DNA of 64,000 nucleotides, from contig NZ_JAUSRB010000002.1 in the NCBI RefSeq assembly GCF_030811595.1, forward strand, positions 5,270,001-5,334,000, written 5' to 3'. Positions 10,179 to 18,226 of the stretch are shown here, piece after piece; position 1 is the first letter of the stretch; every line of letters begins with the position of its first letter. Source of the stretch: Streptosporangium brasiliense. Its GTDB lineage: Bacteria > Actinomycetota > Actinomycetes > Streptosporangiales > Streptosporangiaceae. The notes under the pieces were generated by a model, which worked only from the letters and a program-made list of their open reading frames with translations, made no database searches and was not told the origin of the DNA. Made by a program: the position numbers and the translations under genes.

Positions 10179-10526
10179 TCAGAGGAGCTTGCGGAGACGG
10201 AGAAGGTCGCCGAAACTCGCGTCGATCTTGACCCGGCCGCTGAACACCGCCCGCCCCATGTCGAGCTCGCCGTTCACCAGGGACACCAGGTCGTCGCTGC
10301 CGATGGTGAGTTTCACCTCGGCGGGCCTGCCGTCGGCGGGGGGCGAGTCGTCGAAGGGACCCAGGCCGCCGTGGTGGATGCGGCCGTGGAAGGTGACGCC
10401 GAGATCGCGGATGTGGCAGCTGATGCTGCGCTCGACCACGTGCCTGCTACGGCTCTCCTGGTCAACCTCGTCGAACTGCTCGGCGAGTTTGCGTAGTGCC
10501 ACCCGGCACTCGTCGACGGTCGCCAT
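10179..10526 (-). CDS. SCP2 sterol-binding-domain-like protein
   Basis: A 115-residue protein resembling a stand-alone SCP2 domain: a central strand segment FHGRIHHGGLG, then PAEVKLTIGSDDLVSLVNGELDMGRAVFSGRVKIDASFGDLLRLRKLL, the usual end of the fold where a hydrophobic pocket binds lipids. In actinobacteria such small SCP2-like proteins are common and mostly uncharacterised. The ATG at 10526 has GGGAG about 9 bases upstream. It is convergent with the HAD gene. Confidence 0.75.
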   Translation of the reverse strand: MATVDECRVALRKLAEQFDEVDQESRSRHVVERSISCHIRDLGVTFHGRIHHGGLGPFDDSPPADGRPAEVKLTIGSDDLVSLVNGELDMGRAVFSGRVKIDASFGDLLRLRKLL

Positions 10527-10609
10527 CGCGCGGCGCTCCCTTCTGTTCGGGCCGACCCGAATCCCTTGAACCTACGGACGGTAGCGTTCCACATGAATAC
10601 AGCGTGCGA

Positions 10610-10634
10610 TCCGGCGCGCGGGGGACGCGCCGGA
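10610..10634. other. GC-rich hairpin of unknown role
   Basis: TCCGGCGCG (10610-10618) pairs perfectly with CGCGCCGGA (10626-10634). It lies upstream of the minus-strand SCP2-like gene and of the plus-strand low-complexity tract. There is no T-tract, so it may be a regulatory hairpin or a leftover terminator. Confidence 0.3.
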
Positions 10635-10693
10635 GGGGGAGGCCTCCGCCATGGCGTTCGGAGTCTTTCGAGGGGCGGGAGAATCTCAATGAG

Positions 10694-11338
10694 GTGACAA
10701 CGAGCGGAACCCCCTCGATAGTTCGCGACATGCCCGCTTCCGGGGAGAGCGACATGTCCGCTTCCGGGGAGACCGGCCTGTCCCGCATGCCCGGCCAGGT
10801 GGTTGGAGGGCCGCGGGCCCGTCACGGCGGGCGGGGCCGTACGGCGGCCGGCCGGCCGGGCTTCATCACCGCCGAGGCGGACTCCCCGCTCGCGCCGGGC
10901 CGTACGGCCCGGGCCCGGTGAAAGCCGCCGGGCGCGTGGGCAGGGCCGCGGAGAGGGACGGAGGCGGGGGAAGGGAACCAAGGGGCCGGAAGGTCCCAGG
11001 GGGCGAAGGTGTAGAAGGCCGCCGAGGGCGCGGAGAGGGAGAAGGGCGCCCAGGGGCCGGAAGGCCGCAGGGGGCGGATGACAAGGGTGCGCGTAAGGTC
11101 GCAGCGGGGGCGGAGACGGGGAAGGGCGCCGGGGGCGCGGAAGGGCACCGAGGGCGTGGCCGGGGGTGCCGGGGCGACGGGCGCCGGGGGTGCCGGGGCG
11201 ACGGGCGCCGGGGGTGCCGGGGCGACGGGCGTCGCGGCTTCCGATACGGTCAAGGCGTCCACGGGCGGGGCGGCCCGCGCGCCGCGCGCCCGTACGACCA
11301 CCAAGACGGCCAAGAGCACCTCCGGAGGGGGCGCATGA
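10694..11338 (+). other. Low-complexity, possibly eroded coding tract
   Basis: From GTG 10694 a frame reads MTTSGTPSIVRDMPASGES and stops at 10921. The same frame stops again near 11012, then runs open to a TGA at 11336-11338 that overlaps the start of the next gene as ATGA. Its last part is GAGATGAG repeats and a Lys/Thr/Ala-rich end (TTTKTAKSTSGGGA). A different frame is open across 10918-11508 but is low-complexity and fuses into the next gene. The ATGA junction suggests that a gene once ended here. A Lys/Ala-rich histone-like or linker protein broken by frameshifts is one reading; purely non-coding expansion is another. Confidence 0.35.
11162..11233 (+). repeat. Three 24-bp tandem repeats
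   Basis: The unit GGGGGTGCCGGGGCGACGGG plus GCGCC or GCGTC occurs three times end to end and would encode Gly-Ala-Gly-Ala-Thr-Gly repeats in the frame that ends at 11338. A second pair of 24-bp repeats (encoding DMPASGES and DMSASGET) lies near 10728-10775. Confidence 0.85.
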
Positions 11339-11508
11339 CAGACCTGCCGGAAGAGACCGGCGAGAAGCGGGTCGACACGGCGCTGGGCGGGCTCGCCCGG
11401 CTCGGCGCGGTGCCCGTCTCGGCGCACGTGAGCGTGTTCGAGGAGGTCTTCACCGGGCTGGAGCAGGCGCTCGCCTCGGTGGACGGCGCCGTGGACCAGC
11501 AGCGGTGA
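11335..11508 (+). CDS. Small conserved actinobacterial protein upstream of tlyA
   Basis: A 57-residue protein (MTDLPEETGEKRVDTALGGL at the start). Proteins of this size with the pattern RVD-x-L-x-L-x-V-x-EHV-x-VFEEVF-x-L-x-x-AL-x-x-VD are regularly found directly before tlyA in actinobacteria; their function is unknown. The ATG at 11335 overlaps an upstream TGA by four bases. Its own TGA overlaps the GTG of tlyA by four bases (GTGA), so translation is coupled. It is predicted to be helical and cytosolic. Confidence 0.72.
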   Translation: MTDLPEETGEKRVDTALGGLARLGAVPVSAHVSVFEEVFTGLEQALASVDGAVDQQR

Positions 11509-12323
11509 GCCGGCGGACGCGTCTCGACAGCGAGCTCGTGCGCCGCAAGCTGGCCCGGTCCCGGGAGCAGGCGGCCCAGCTCATCGAGGCGGGCAGGGTC
11601 AGTGTCGGCGGCCGGGTGGCGGCCAAGCCCGCGACCCAGGTCGACACCGCCTCCGCGATCGTGGTCACCGAGGCCGCGGAGGGCCCTGACTACGTCTCGC
11701 GGGGGGCGCACAAACTCCTCGGCGCCCTGGAGGCGTTCGGCCCGCGGGGGCTGACCGTCGAGGGGCGCCGCTGCCTGGACGCCGGGGCCTCGACGGGCGG
11801 CTTCACCGACGTGCTGTTGCGCGCCGGCGCGGGGCACGTGCTCGCCGTCGACGTCGGGTACGGCCAGCTCGCCTGGTCGCTGCGGACCGACGAGCGGGTC
11901 ACGGTCATGGAGCGGGTCAACGTCAGGGACCTGACGCCGGACATGGTCGGAGAGGCTCCCACCCTGGTCGTCGGCGACCTTTCCTTCATCTCGCTGCGCC
12001 TGGTGCTGCCCGCCCTGGCGCGGTGCGCCGCCGACCGGGCCGACTTCGCGATGCTGGTCAAGCCGCAGTTCGAGGTCGGCAAGGAGCGGGTCGGCGCCGG
12101 CGGGGTGGTGCGCGACCCCGCACTGCGGGCGCAGGCCGTGCAGGATGTGGCCGAGGCCGCGCAGGCACTCGGCCTGACCGTGCGGGGCGTCACCGCCAGC
12201 CCGCTGCCGGGTCCGTCGGGCAACGTGGAGTACGTCATCTGGCTGGGCAAGGGAGAGGGCGCGCCGCCGGTCGAGGACCTCGGCGCCGAGATCGAACGCG
12301 CGGTGGAGCAAGGCCCCCAGTAG
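11505..12323 (+). CDS. tlyA: TlyA family rRNA 2'-O-methyltransferase
   Basis: A 272-residue SAM-dependent rRNA methyltransferase of the TlyA/hemolysin A family. In mycobacteria TlyA 2'-O-methylates 16S and 23S rRNA and is needed for capreomycin sensitivity. Residues 1-60 form an S4 RNA-binding domain (RLDSELVRRKLARSREQAAQLIEAGRV region). Residues 65-245 are an FtsJ-like Rossmann domain with LDAGASTGGFTD at 91-101. The K-D-K-E tetrad is visible as GAHK (Lys70), VVGDLSF, LVKPQFE and GNVEYV. Start GTG 11505 overlaps the preceding stop by four bases. nadK follows after 25 bases. Confidence 0.95.
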   Translation: MSRRTRLDSELVRRKLARSREQAAQLIEAGRVSVGGRVAAKPATQVDTASAIVVTEAAEGPDYVSRGAHKLLGALEAFGPRGLTVEGRRCLDAGASTGGFTDVLLRAGAGHVLAVDVGYGQLAWSLRTDERVTVMERVNVRDLTPDMVGEAPTLVVGDLSFISLRLVLPALARCAADRADFAMLVKPQFEVGKERVGAGGVVRDPALRAQAVQDVAEAAQALGLTVRGVTASPLPGPSGNVEYVIWLGKGEGAPPVEDLGAEIERAVEQGPQ

Positions 12324-12348
12324 TGGTTATCCCCCGAAAGAGTGGAAC

Positions 12349-13254
12349 ATGACTACCAAGCGCACCGTGCTGGTCACCGCCCACACCGGACGGGAGGCGG
12401 CCGTCGAGGCCGCCCGGACGGTGATCGGCCGGCTGGTGGACGCCGGGCTGACCGTGCGCATCCTCAACGCCGAGGCCGAGGCCATCGCCTGCGCGGGGGC
12501 CGACGTGGTGCCCGCCAGCGCCGCGGCGGTCCAGGACGCCGAGATGATGATCGTCCTCGGTGGCGACGGCAGCCTGCTGCGGGCCACCGAGCTCGCCCGT
12601 CCGGCGGGCGTGCCGCTGCTGGGCGTCAACCTCGGGCACGTCGGGTTCCTGGCCGAGGCCGAGGTCGAAGACCTGGCGGTCACGGTGGACTGCGTGGTCC
12701 AGGGCCGCTACGACGTGGAGGAGCGGATGACCGTCGAGGTCACCGCCCGCCTCAACGGGCAGCTGCTGGCCGACACCTGGGCGCTCAACGAGGCCACCGT
12801 GGAGAAGAACGACCGGATGCTGGAGGCGGTCGCCGAGATCGACGGGCGCCCGCTGTCGCGCTGGGGCTGTGACGGGATCATCTGCGCCACGCCGACCGGC
12901 TCCACCGCCTACGCCTTCTCGGCCGGCGGGCCGGTGGTCTGGCCGGAGGTGGAGGCGCTGCTGCTGGTGCCGATCAGCGCCCACGCGCTGTTCGCCCGGC
13001 CGCTGGTGATCTCCCCTCGCTCCACGGTGGCGCTGGAGGTGCAGCCGGAGACGGCCGGGGCGGTGCTGTGGTGCGACGGCCGCCGCCGGTTCGACCTGCC
13101 CGCCGGCGCACGGGTCGAGGTCCGCCGGGGCACGGTCCCGGTACGGCTGGCGCGGCTGCACGGCGTGGAGGACACCGGAGCGCCCTTCACCGACCGGCTG
13201 GTCGCCAAATTCGACCTCCCGGTGCAGGGGTGGCGTGGCAGGGTGCGGTCGTAG
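12349..13254 (+). CDS. nadK: NAD kinase
   Basis: A 301-residue NAD kinase that phosphorylates NAD to NADP in the cytosol using ATP or polyphosphate. Diagnostic motifs are the GGDGS phosphate-binding loop at 71-75, NLGHVGFLAEAE near 92, NEATVEKND near 150 and TPTGSTAYAFSAGGPVVWPE near 185-204. Length is normal. The tlyA-nadK-recN order is the standard actinobacterial arrangement. Confidence 0.96.
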   Translation: MTTKRTVLVTAHTGREAAVEAARTVIGRLVDAGLTVRILNAEAEAIACAGADVVPASAAAVQDAEMMIVLGGDGSLLRATELARPAGVPLLGVNLGHVGFLAEAEVEDLAVTVDCVVQGRYDVEERMTVEVTARLNGQLLADTWALNEATVEKNDRMLEAVAEIDGRPLSRWGCDGIICATPTGSTAYAFSAGGPVVWPEVEALLLVPISAHALFARPLVISPRSTVALEVQPETAGAVLWCDGRRRFDLPAGARVEVRRGTVPVRLARLHGVEDTGAPFTDRLVAKFDLPVQGWRGRVRS

Positions 13255-13344
13255 CGCGTCCGGGCGATCGTCGTCCCGAGCGCGTAGGATCGTGCCCGCG
13301 CACCGCACTGATGTTCGGTGAATTCGATGTGACGGGAGGGACCA

Positions 13345-15057
13345 GTGCGACCCAGGGTCGAGGAGGTCCGCATCCAAGGGCTCGGCGTGATCGACGAGGC
13401 CGTCCTGGTGCTGTCGCCGGGGTTCACCGTGCTCACGGGCGAGACCGGTGCGGGAAAGACCATGGTGGTGACCGGTCTGGGGCTGCTGTTCGGCGGCAGG
13501 GCCGATCCCGCCCGCGTCCGTCCGGGCTCGGACAAGGCCACCGTCGAGGGCACGCTCATGGTGGACCCGGCGGGCCGGGTGGCCCAGCAGGTGCAGGATG
13601 TGGGCGGCGAGATCGAAGACGGAGAGCTGATCATCTCGCGCACCGTCTCCGCCGAGGGCCGCAGCCGCGCCTGGCTGGGCGGCCGCACCGTCCCGGTGGG
13701 CACGCTCACCTACCTGGCCGAGGACCTGGTGGCCGTGCACGGCCAGATGGACCAGCAGCGGCTGCTCCAGCCGGGCCGCCAGCGGGCCGCCCTCGACCGC
13801 TACGCGGGTGAGGACCTGGTCAAGCCGCTGCGCGCCTACGAGCACGCCTACAAGCGGCACAAGCAGGTCGCCGACCAGCTGGCGGAGCTGACCGCCAGGG
13901 CCCGGGAGCGCGCGCAGGAGGCCGACCTGCTCAGGTTCGGGCTCGACGAGGTCGAGCAGGCCGACCCCAGAGCGGGCGAGGACGCCGAGCTCCGCGAGGA
14001 GGTGGAGCGGCTCTCCCACGCCGACTCCCTCCGGAGCGCGGCCGAGACGGCGCACCGGGCGCTGTTGGGGGACCCGATGTCCGGCGAGCAGGTCATGCAG
14101 GACGCCGTCACGCTGGTCGGTCAGGCCCGCACGGCCGTCGAGGCGGTGCGGGAGTTCGACCCGACGCTGGCCGGGATCGCCGACCGGCTCGCCGAGGCGG
14201 GATATCTCATCTCCGACGTCGCCACCGAACTGGCCGCCTACGCCGAGTCGGTCGAGGCCGACCCGGTCCGGCTCTCGGTCGTGCAGGAGCGCCAGGCCGT
14301 GCTCGCCCATCTCGTCCGCAAATACGGCGAGGACACCGGGGCGGTGCTCGCCTGGGCCGCCCAGGCGGCGCAGCGCGTCACCGAGCTCGAAGGCGACGAC
14401 GAGCGGATCAGCGACCTCACCCGGGAGCACGAGGAGCTCACCGGGCGCCTCACCGAGCTGGCCGCCGAGCTGACCCGGATCCGGGCCGCCGCCGCCGAGC
14501 GGTTCGGGCAGGCCGTCACCGAGGAGCTCACCGCGCTGGCCATGCCGCACGCCCGGGTGGTGGTCGGCATGACGGCCGCCGACGACTTCGGCCCGCACGG
14601 CGTCGACGAGGTCGAGCTGCGCATGTCCCCGCATCCGGCCTCGCCGCCCCTGCCGCTGAACAAGGGCGCCTCCGGCGGTGAGCTCAGCCGGGTGATGCTC
14701 GCCATCGAGGTCGTGTTCGCCGGTGCCGACCCGGTGCCGACCTTCGTGTTCGACGAGGTCGACGCGGGCGTGGGCGGCAAGGCCGCGGTGGAGATCGGCC
14801 GCCGTCTGGCCCGTCTGGCCCGCACCGCCCAGGTGATAGTCGTCACTCATCTGCCCCAGGTGGCGGCCTTCGCCGACCAGCACCTGGTCGTGGAGAAGGC
14901 AGGCGACGGCAGCGTGGTCCGCAGCGGCGTGGTGGCGCTCGACAAGGACGGGCGGGCGCGGGAGCTGTCCCGCATGCTGGCGGGGCTGGAGGACTCCGAG
15001 CTGGGCCGCGCGCACGCGGAGGAGCTCCTCGCGATCGCCGCGGCGGACAAGGCCTGA
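13345..15057 (+). CDS. recN: DNA repair protein RecN
   Basis: A 570-residue SMC-like ATPase acting in double-strand break repair. Walker A GETGAGKTM is at residues 32-40. A long coiled-coil middle (about 155-360, Glu/Arg/Ala-rich heptads) follows. The ABC signature KGASGGELSRVMLA is near 443, Walker B is FVFDEVDAGVGG, and the switch His is in VVTHLPQVAAFAD. The GTG at 13345 is the first start that gives the family N-terminus (MRPRVEEVRIQGLGVID). No clear actinobacterial LexA box was seen in the 90-bp gap upstream. Confidence 0.96.
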   Translation: MRPRVEEVRIQGLGVIDEAVLVLSPGFTVLTGETGAGKTMVVTGLGLLFGGRADPARVRPGSDKATVEGTLMVDPAGRVAQQVQDVGGEIEDGELIISRTVSAEGRSRAWLGGRTVPVGTLTYLAEDLVAVHGQMDQQRLLQPGRQRAALDRYAGEDLVKPLRAYEHAYKRHKQVADQLAELTARARERAQEADLLRFGLDEVEQADPRAGEDAELREEVERLSHADSLRSAAETAHRALLGDPMSGEQVMQDAVTLVGQARTAVEAVREFDPTLAGIADRLAEAGYLISDVATELAAYAESVEADPVRLSVVQERQAVLAHLVRKYGEDTGAVLAWAAQAAQRVTELEGDDERISDLTREHEELTGRLTELAAELTRIRAAAAERFGQAVTEELTALAMPHARVVVGMTAADDFGPHGVDEVELRMSPHPASPPLPLNKGASGGELSRVMLAIEVVFAGADPVPTFVFDEVDAGVGGKAAVEIGRRLARLARTAQVIVVTHLPQVAAFADQHLVVEKAGDGSVVRSGVVALDKDGRARELSRMLAGLEDSELGRAHAEELLAIAAADKA

Positions 15058-15175
15058 GGAGGACTGTTTTCGGATGCTCGGGGGAGCAGGAGCACGTGAG
15101 GATCTTCTGTGACGAATCCGACGTGCTGCCGTGGGTTTGGCGTGCCCGGTCATTCGCTCTGGCAGGATGGTCGTG

Positions 15176-16387
15176 ATGAAGGTGCCGATTGACGAGCTTC
15201 AGAGCAGGCTCACCGGTTACCTCCGCCGCAGGAAGGTCACCGGCCTTCCCGGGGTGACGGCAGTGGCGAGAATCGATCGGCGGACCAAGGGGCTGACCAA
15301 ACGCCTCCGGCCCGGGGAAATCGCGATTATCGATCACGTTGACGTCGACCGTGTGAGCGCGGAGGCGCTTGTCGCGTGCGGCGCGGCGAGCGTGGTCAAC
15401 GTTGCCGCGGGCATCAGCGGCCGCTACCCCAACCTGGGTCCGCAGATCATCGTCGACGCCGGGGTGCCGTTCGTCGACAACGCCAGCCCCGAGCTGTTCG
15501 AGCGGATCAAGGACGGCGATCTGGTCCGGGTCCACGAGGGGGCGGTCTACCTCGAGGACGAGGTGGTGGGCAAGGGCGACGTGCAGACGGCCGAGTCGGT
15601 CGAGGCCGCGATGGTCGAGGCGCGGGCCGGGCTGACGGTCCAGATCGAGGCGTTCGCCGAGAACACCATGGAATACGTCCGGCGCGAGCGCGACCTCCTC
15701 ATCGACGGTGTCGGCGTGCCCGACGTCCGGACCGTCATGGAGGGGCGGCACGTCCTCATCGTGGTGCGCGGTTACCACTACAAGGAGGACATCGCGGCGC
15801 TGCGCCCCTACATCCGCGAATACCGCCCGATCATGATCGGGGTGGACGGCGGCGCCGACGCGCTCATGGAGGCCGGCTACCTGCCCGACATCATCGTGGG
15901 CGACTTCGACTCGGTCTCCACCAAGGCGCTCACCTCCGGCGCCGAGCTGGTCGTGCACGCCTACCGGGACGGCCGGGCGCCGGGCCTGGAGCGGGTCCAG
16001 CAGCTCGGCCGCGACGCCGTGATCTTCCCGGCGATCGGCACCAGCGAGGACATTGCGATGCTGCTGGCCGACGACAAGGGAGCCGACCTGATCGTCGCCG
16101 TCGGCACGCACGCGACCCTGGTGGAGTTCCTCGACAAGGGGCGCTCGGGCATGGCCAGCACCTTCCTCACCCGGCTCCGGGTGGGCAGCAAGCTCATCGA
16201 CGCGAAGGGCGTCAGCCGGCTCTACCGCAGCCGGATCTCCACCCCGTCCCTGCTCCTGCTCGTCGCCACCACGCTGATCACCATGGGGGTGGCGATCATC
16301 GTCTCCCCGGTCGGCAAGATCTGGCTGGACAGCGTCCGCGACGTCTGGAACGGCTTCATCTTCTGGCTGGTCGGACTCTTCTCGTGA
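15176..16387 (+). CDS. steA: Putative cytokinetic ring protein SteA
   Basis: A 403-residue protein matching SteA, which in Corynebacterium works with SteB in cell separation at the septum. The central part resembles the catalytic domain of thiamin pyrophosphokinase (MIGVDGGADALMEAGYLPD, then IVGDFDSVSTKAL at about 220-250), here recruited for another role. One membrane helix is near the C-terminus (SLLLLVATTLITMGVAIIVS), leaving a short tail. ATG 15176 is chosen over ATG 15167 because AGGA sits at a proper distance only from the later one. The stop overlaps the start of steB by four bases. Confidence 0.9.
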   Translation: MKVPIDELQSRLTGYLRRRKVTGLPGVTAVARIDRRTKGLTKRLRPGEIAIIDHVDVDRVSAEALVACGAASVVNVAAGISGRYPNLGPQIIVDAGVPFVDNASPELFERIKDGDLVRVHEGAVYLEDEVVGKGDVQTAESVEAAMVEARAGLTVQIEAFAENTMEYVRRERDLLIDGVGVPDVRTVMEGRHVLIVVRGYHYKEDIAALRPYIREYRPIMIGVDGGADALMEAGYLPDIIVGDFDSVSTKALTSGAELVVHAYRDGRAPGLERVQQLGRDAVIFPAIGTSEDIAMLLADDKGADLIVAVGTHATLVEFLDKGRSGMASTFLTRLRVGSKLIDAKGVSRLYRSRISTPSLLLLVATTLITMGVAIIVSPVGKIWLDSVRDVWNGFIFWLVGLFS

Positions 16388-17355
16388 TCGATTTCCGCTA
16401 TCACCTCGTCTCCATCGTCGCCATCTTCCTCGCGCTGTCGGTCGGCATCGTGCTGGGCACCAGCTTCCTGGAGGACCCGGCCATCAAGACGGCCGAGGCC
16501 TTCGCAAACCAGCTCCGCATCAGGAACGACGAATACCGCACCGAGCTGGAGACCCTGCAGAAGCGTGAGGCGGCCAACGACGCCTTCGTCACCGCCGACA
16601 CCCCGCGGCTCGTCCAGGACGCCCTCGCGACCGAGCGCGTCGTGATCGTGGAGGCCCCCGGCACCACGACGGCCATGCGTGAGGCGGTGCAGGAGGTGAT
16701 CGCCAAGTCCGGCGCCACGGTGACCGGCCGCGTCATCCTCGGCGAGGACTACGTCGACGTCAGCCAGTCGGCTCTCATCGACAAGCTGGTCACCGAGGCC
16801 AAGCCCGTCGACATGACCCTCCCGGTCGAGGGCACGACCTACGACCGGGCCGCCGCGCTGCTCGCCGGAGCGATCGTGACCAGTGACCCCGCGCAGCTGG
16901 GCAAGGTCGATCCGACCGCGACCGGAGTCCTCGAAGCCTTCCAGCGCGCCGGTCTGATCACCGTCACCGACCAGCCCGCCAAGCGTGCCGACCTGGCCGT
17001 GCTGGTCGCGCCCGCGGAGCCGTACACCGGGGAGAGCGCCGCCCAGCAGGCGGGCGCGATCGTGTCGATGGCCCTGGGCCTGGACGAGGCCGGCCGGGGC
17101 ACCGTGCTGATCGGCCCGCCCACCGGCGCCGCGGCCGGCGGGGCCATCGCCGCGCTGCGCGAGGACACCGCCGCCGCGGAGAAGGTCTCCAGCGTCGACA
17201 ACATCGATATGCCCGCGGGCCGGATCGTGGTGGTCTACGCTCTGCGGGAGCAGTTGTCCGGGGTCGCCGGGCATTACGGCATAGGTGCCGGTGTCTCGGG
17301 CACCGAACCCAGTGCGCCCCCCGCCCCCACCCCCACGGCCACCTCCGGAGGATGA
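16384..17355 (+). CDS. steB: SteB/MctB-like copper transporter family protein
   Basis: A 323-residue protein of the SteB/MctB family (annotated in mycobacteria as copper transporter/outer-membrane Rv1698). It has an N-terminal membrane anchor (HLVSIVAIFLALSVGIVLGTSF, residues 7-28), then a coiled coil (about 35-65, EAFANQLRIRNDEYRTELET) and an extracellular alpha/beta domain, with a Pro/Thr-rich C-terminus. In Corynebacterium the partner SteA is recruited through SteB at the septum. GTG 16384 overlaps the steA stop as GTGA, so the two are made together. Confidence 0.9.
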   Translation: MIDFRYHLVSIVAIFLALSVGIVLGTSFLEDPAIKTAEAFANQLRIRNDEYRTELETLQKREAANDAFVTADTPRLVQDALATERVVIVEAPGTTTAMREAVQEVIAKSGATVTGRVILGEDYVDVSQSALIDKLVTEAKPVDMTLPVEGTTYDRAAALLAGAIVTSDPAQLGKVDPTATGVLEAFQRAGLITVTDQPAKRADLAVLVAPAEPYTGESAAQQAGAIVSMALGLDEAGRGTVLIGPPTGAAAGGAIAALREDTAAAEKVSSVDNIDMPAGRIVVVYALREQLSGVAGHYGIGAGVSGTEPSAPPAPTPTATSGG

Positions 17356-17359
17356 CCCG

Positions 17360-18226
17360 ATGGCCCGTCGTGCTTTTCTCGGCGCCCTGGCCGGCGCCTT
17401 TCTCGGTGCGGCGGCCGCCCGCGCCGCCTACGCCGCCTTCACCCGCAGGCCGCCGGTCGGCGACGCGGAGACCTGGGAGCGGACCAACCACCGGGGCGAG
17501 CCGATCACCCTGCTCGAGGGCCCGGCCGTCGTCGCGGGCGCGGGGGTGGCCGCCGCGGTGGTCCCGGGCCTGCCCGCCCGGGTCCGCGCGGCCGTCCTGC
17601 TGGCCGTGGCCGGTGCCGGCGGCCTCGGCGCCTACGACGACCTGTACGGCGCGACGTCCTCCAAGGGATTCAAGGGCCATCTGAGCGCCCTGGCCAAGGG
17701 CGAGGTCACCAGCGGCGCCGTCAAGCTCCTGGGCATCGGCGTGACGGGCCTGGCCGCCGCCGCCGCGACCTCCCGGGGTCCCGTCGACACCGCGGTCAAC
17801 GGCGCGCTGGTCGCCGGCGGCGCCAACCTGGCCAACCTCTTCGACCTGCGTCCGGGCCGTGCCGTCAAGGCCGGCCTGCTCGCCGGCGCGCCGCTGCTGG
17901 CCGTGGGCCTGCGCCGGGACACCCCGGTCCCGGCCACCCTGGCCGCGCTGCCGATCGGCGCCGCCGTCGCGCTCCTGCCCGAGGACCTCGGGGAGCGGGC
18001 GATGCTGGGCGACGCGGGGGCCAACGCCCTGGGGGCGCTGCTCGGCCTGGCCGCCTCGGTCACCCTCGGCCGCCCCGGGCGCCTGGCCGTGCTGGGCACC
18101 GTGGTCGCGCTGACCGCCGCCTCGGAGAAGATCAGCTTCACCCGGGTCATCGCGGGCAACCCCCTGCTCAACCGCATCGACATGCTCGGCCGCCGTCCCG
18201 TGGAGCAGGCGCCCGGCGACCGATGA
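17360..18226 (+). CDS. Divergent polyprenyl-phosphate sugar-1-phosphate transferase-like membrane protein
   Basis: A 288-residue, strongly hydrophobic protein with several membrane segments. It keeps three landmarks of the MraY/WecA superfamily in order: a Mg-binding Asp pair in GAYDDLYG followed by KGFKGHLSAL near 95-110, NLANLFDLRPGRAVK near 155-170 (equivalent of NxxNxxDGxDG), and MLGDAGANALGALLG near 215-230. It is shorter than MraY (about 360), lacking N-terminal helices, and the DGxDG glycines are replaced. It could be an enzyme starting a lipid-linked glycan or a catalytically altered relative. ATG 17360 follows the steB stop by four bases with GGAGGA upstream. Its stop overlaps the next ATG. 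Confidence 0.7.
   Translation: MARRAFLGALAGAFLGAAAARAAYAAFTRRPPVGDAETWERTNHRGEPITLLEGPAVVAGAGVAAAVVPGLPARVRAAVLLAVAGAGGLGAYDDLYGATSSKGFKGHLSALAKGEVTSGAVKLLGIGVTGLAAAAATSRGPVDTAVNGALVAGGANLANLFDLRPGRAVKAGLLAGAPLLAVGLRRDTPVPATLAALPIGAAVALLPEDLGERAMLGDAGANALGALLGLAASVTLGRPGRLAVLGTVVALTAASEKISFTRVIAGNPLLNRIDMLGRRPVEQAPGDR

Noticed and set aside
10822..11427. 201-codon Pro/Ala-rich minus-strand frame across the low-complexity tract
   Set aside because: Composition simply mirrors the GGG/GCC repeats, there is no ribosome site, and it runs into the sense strand of a conserved small gene.
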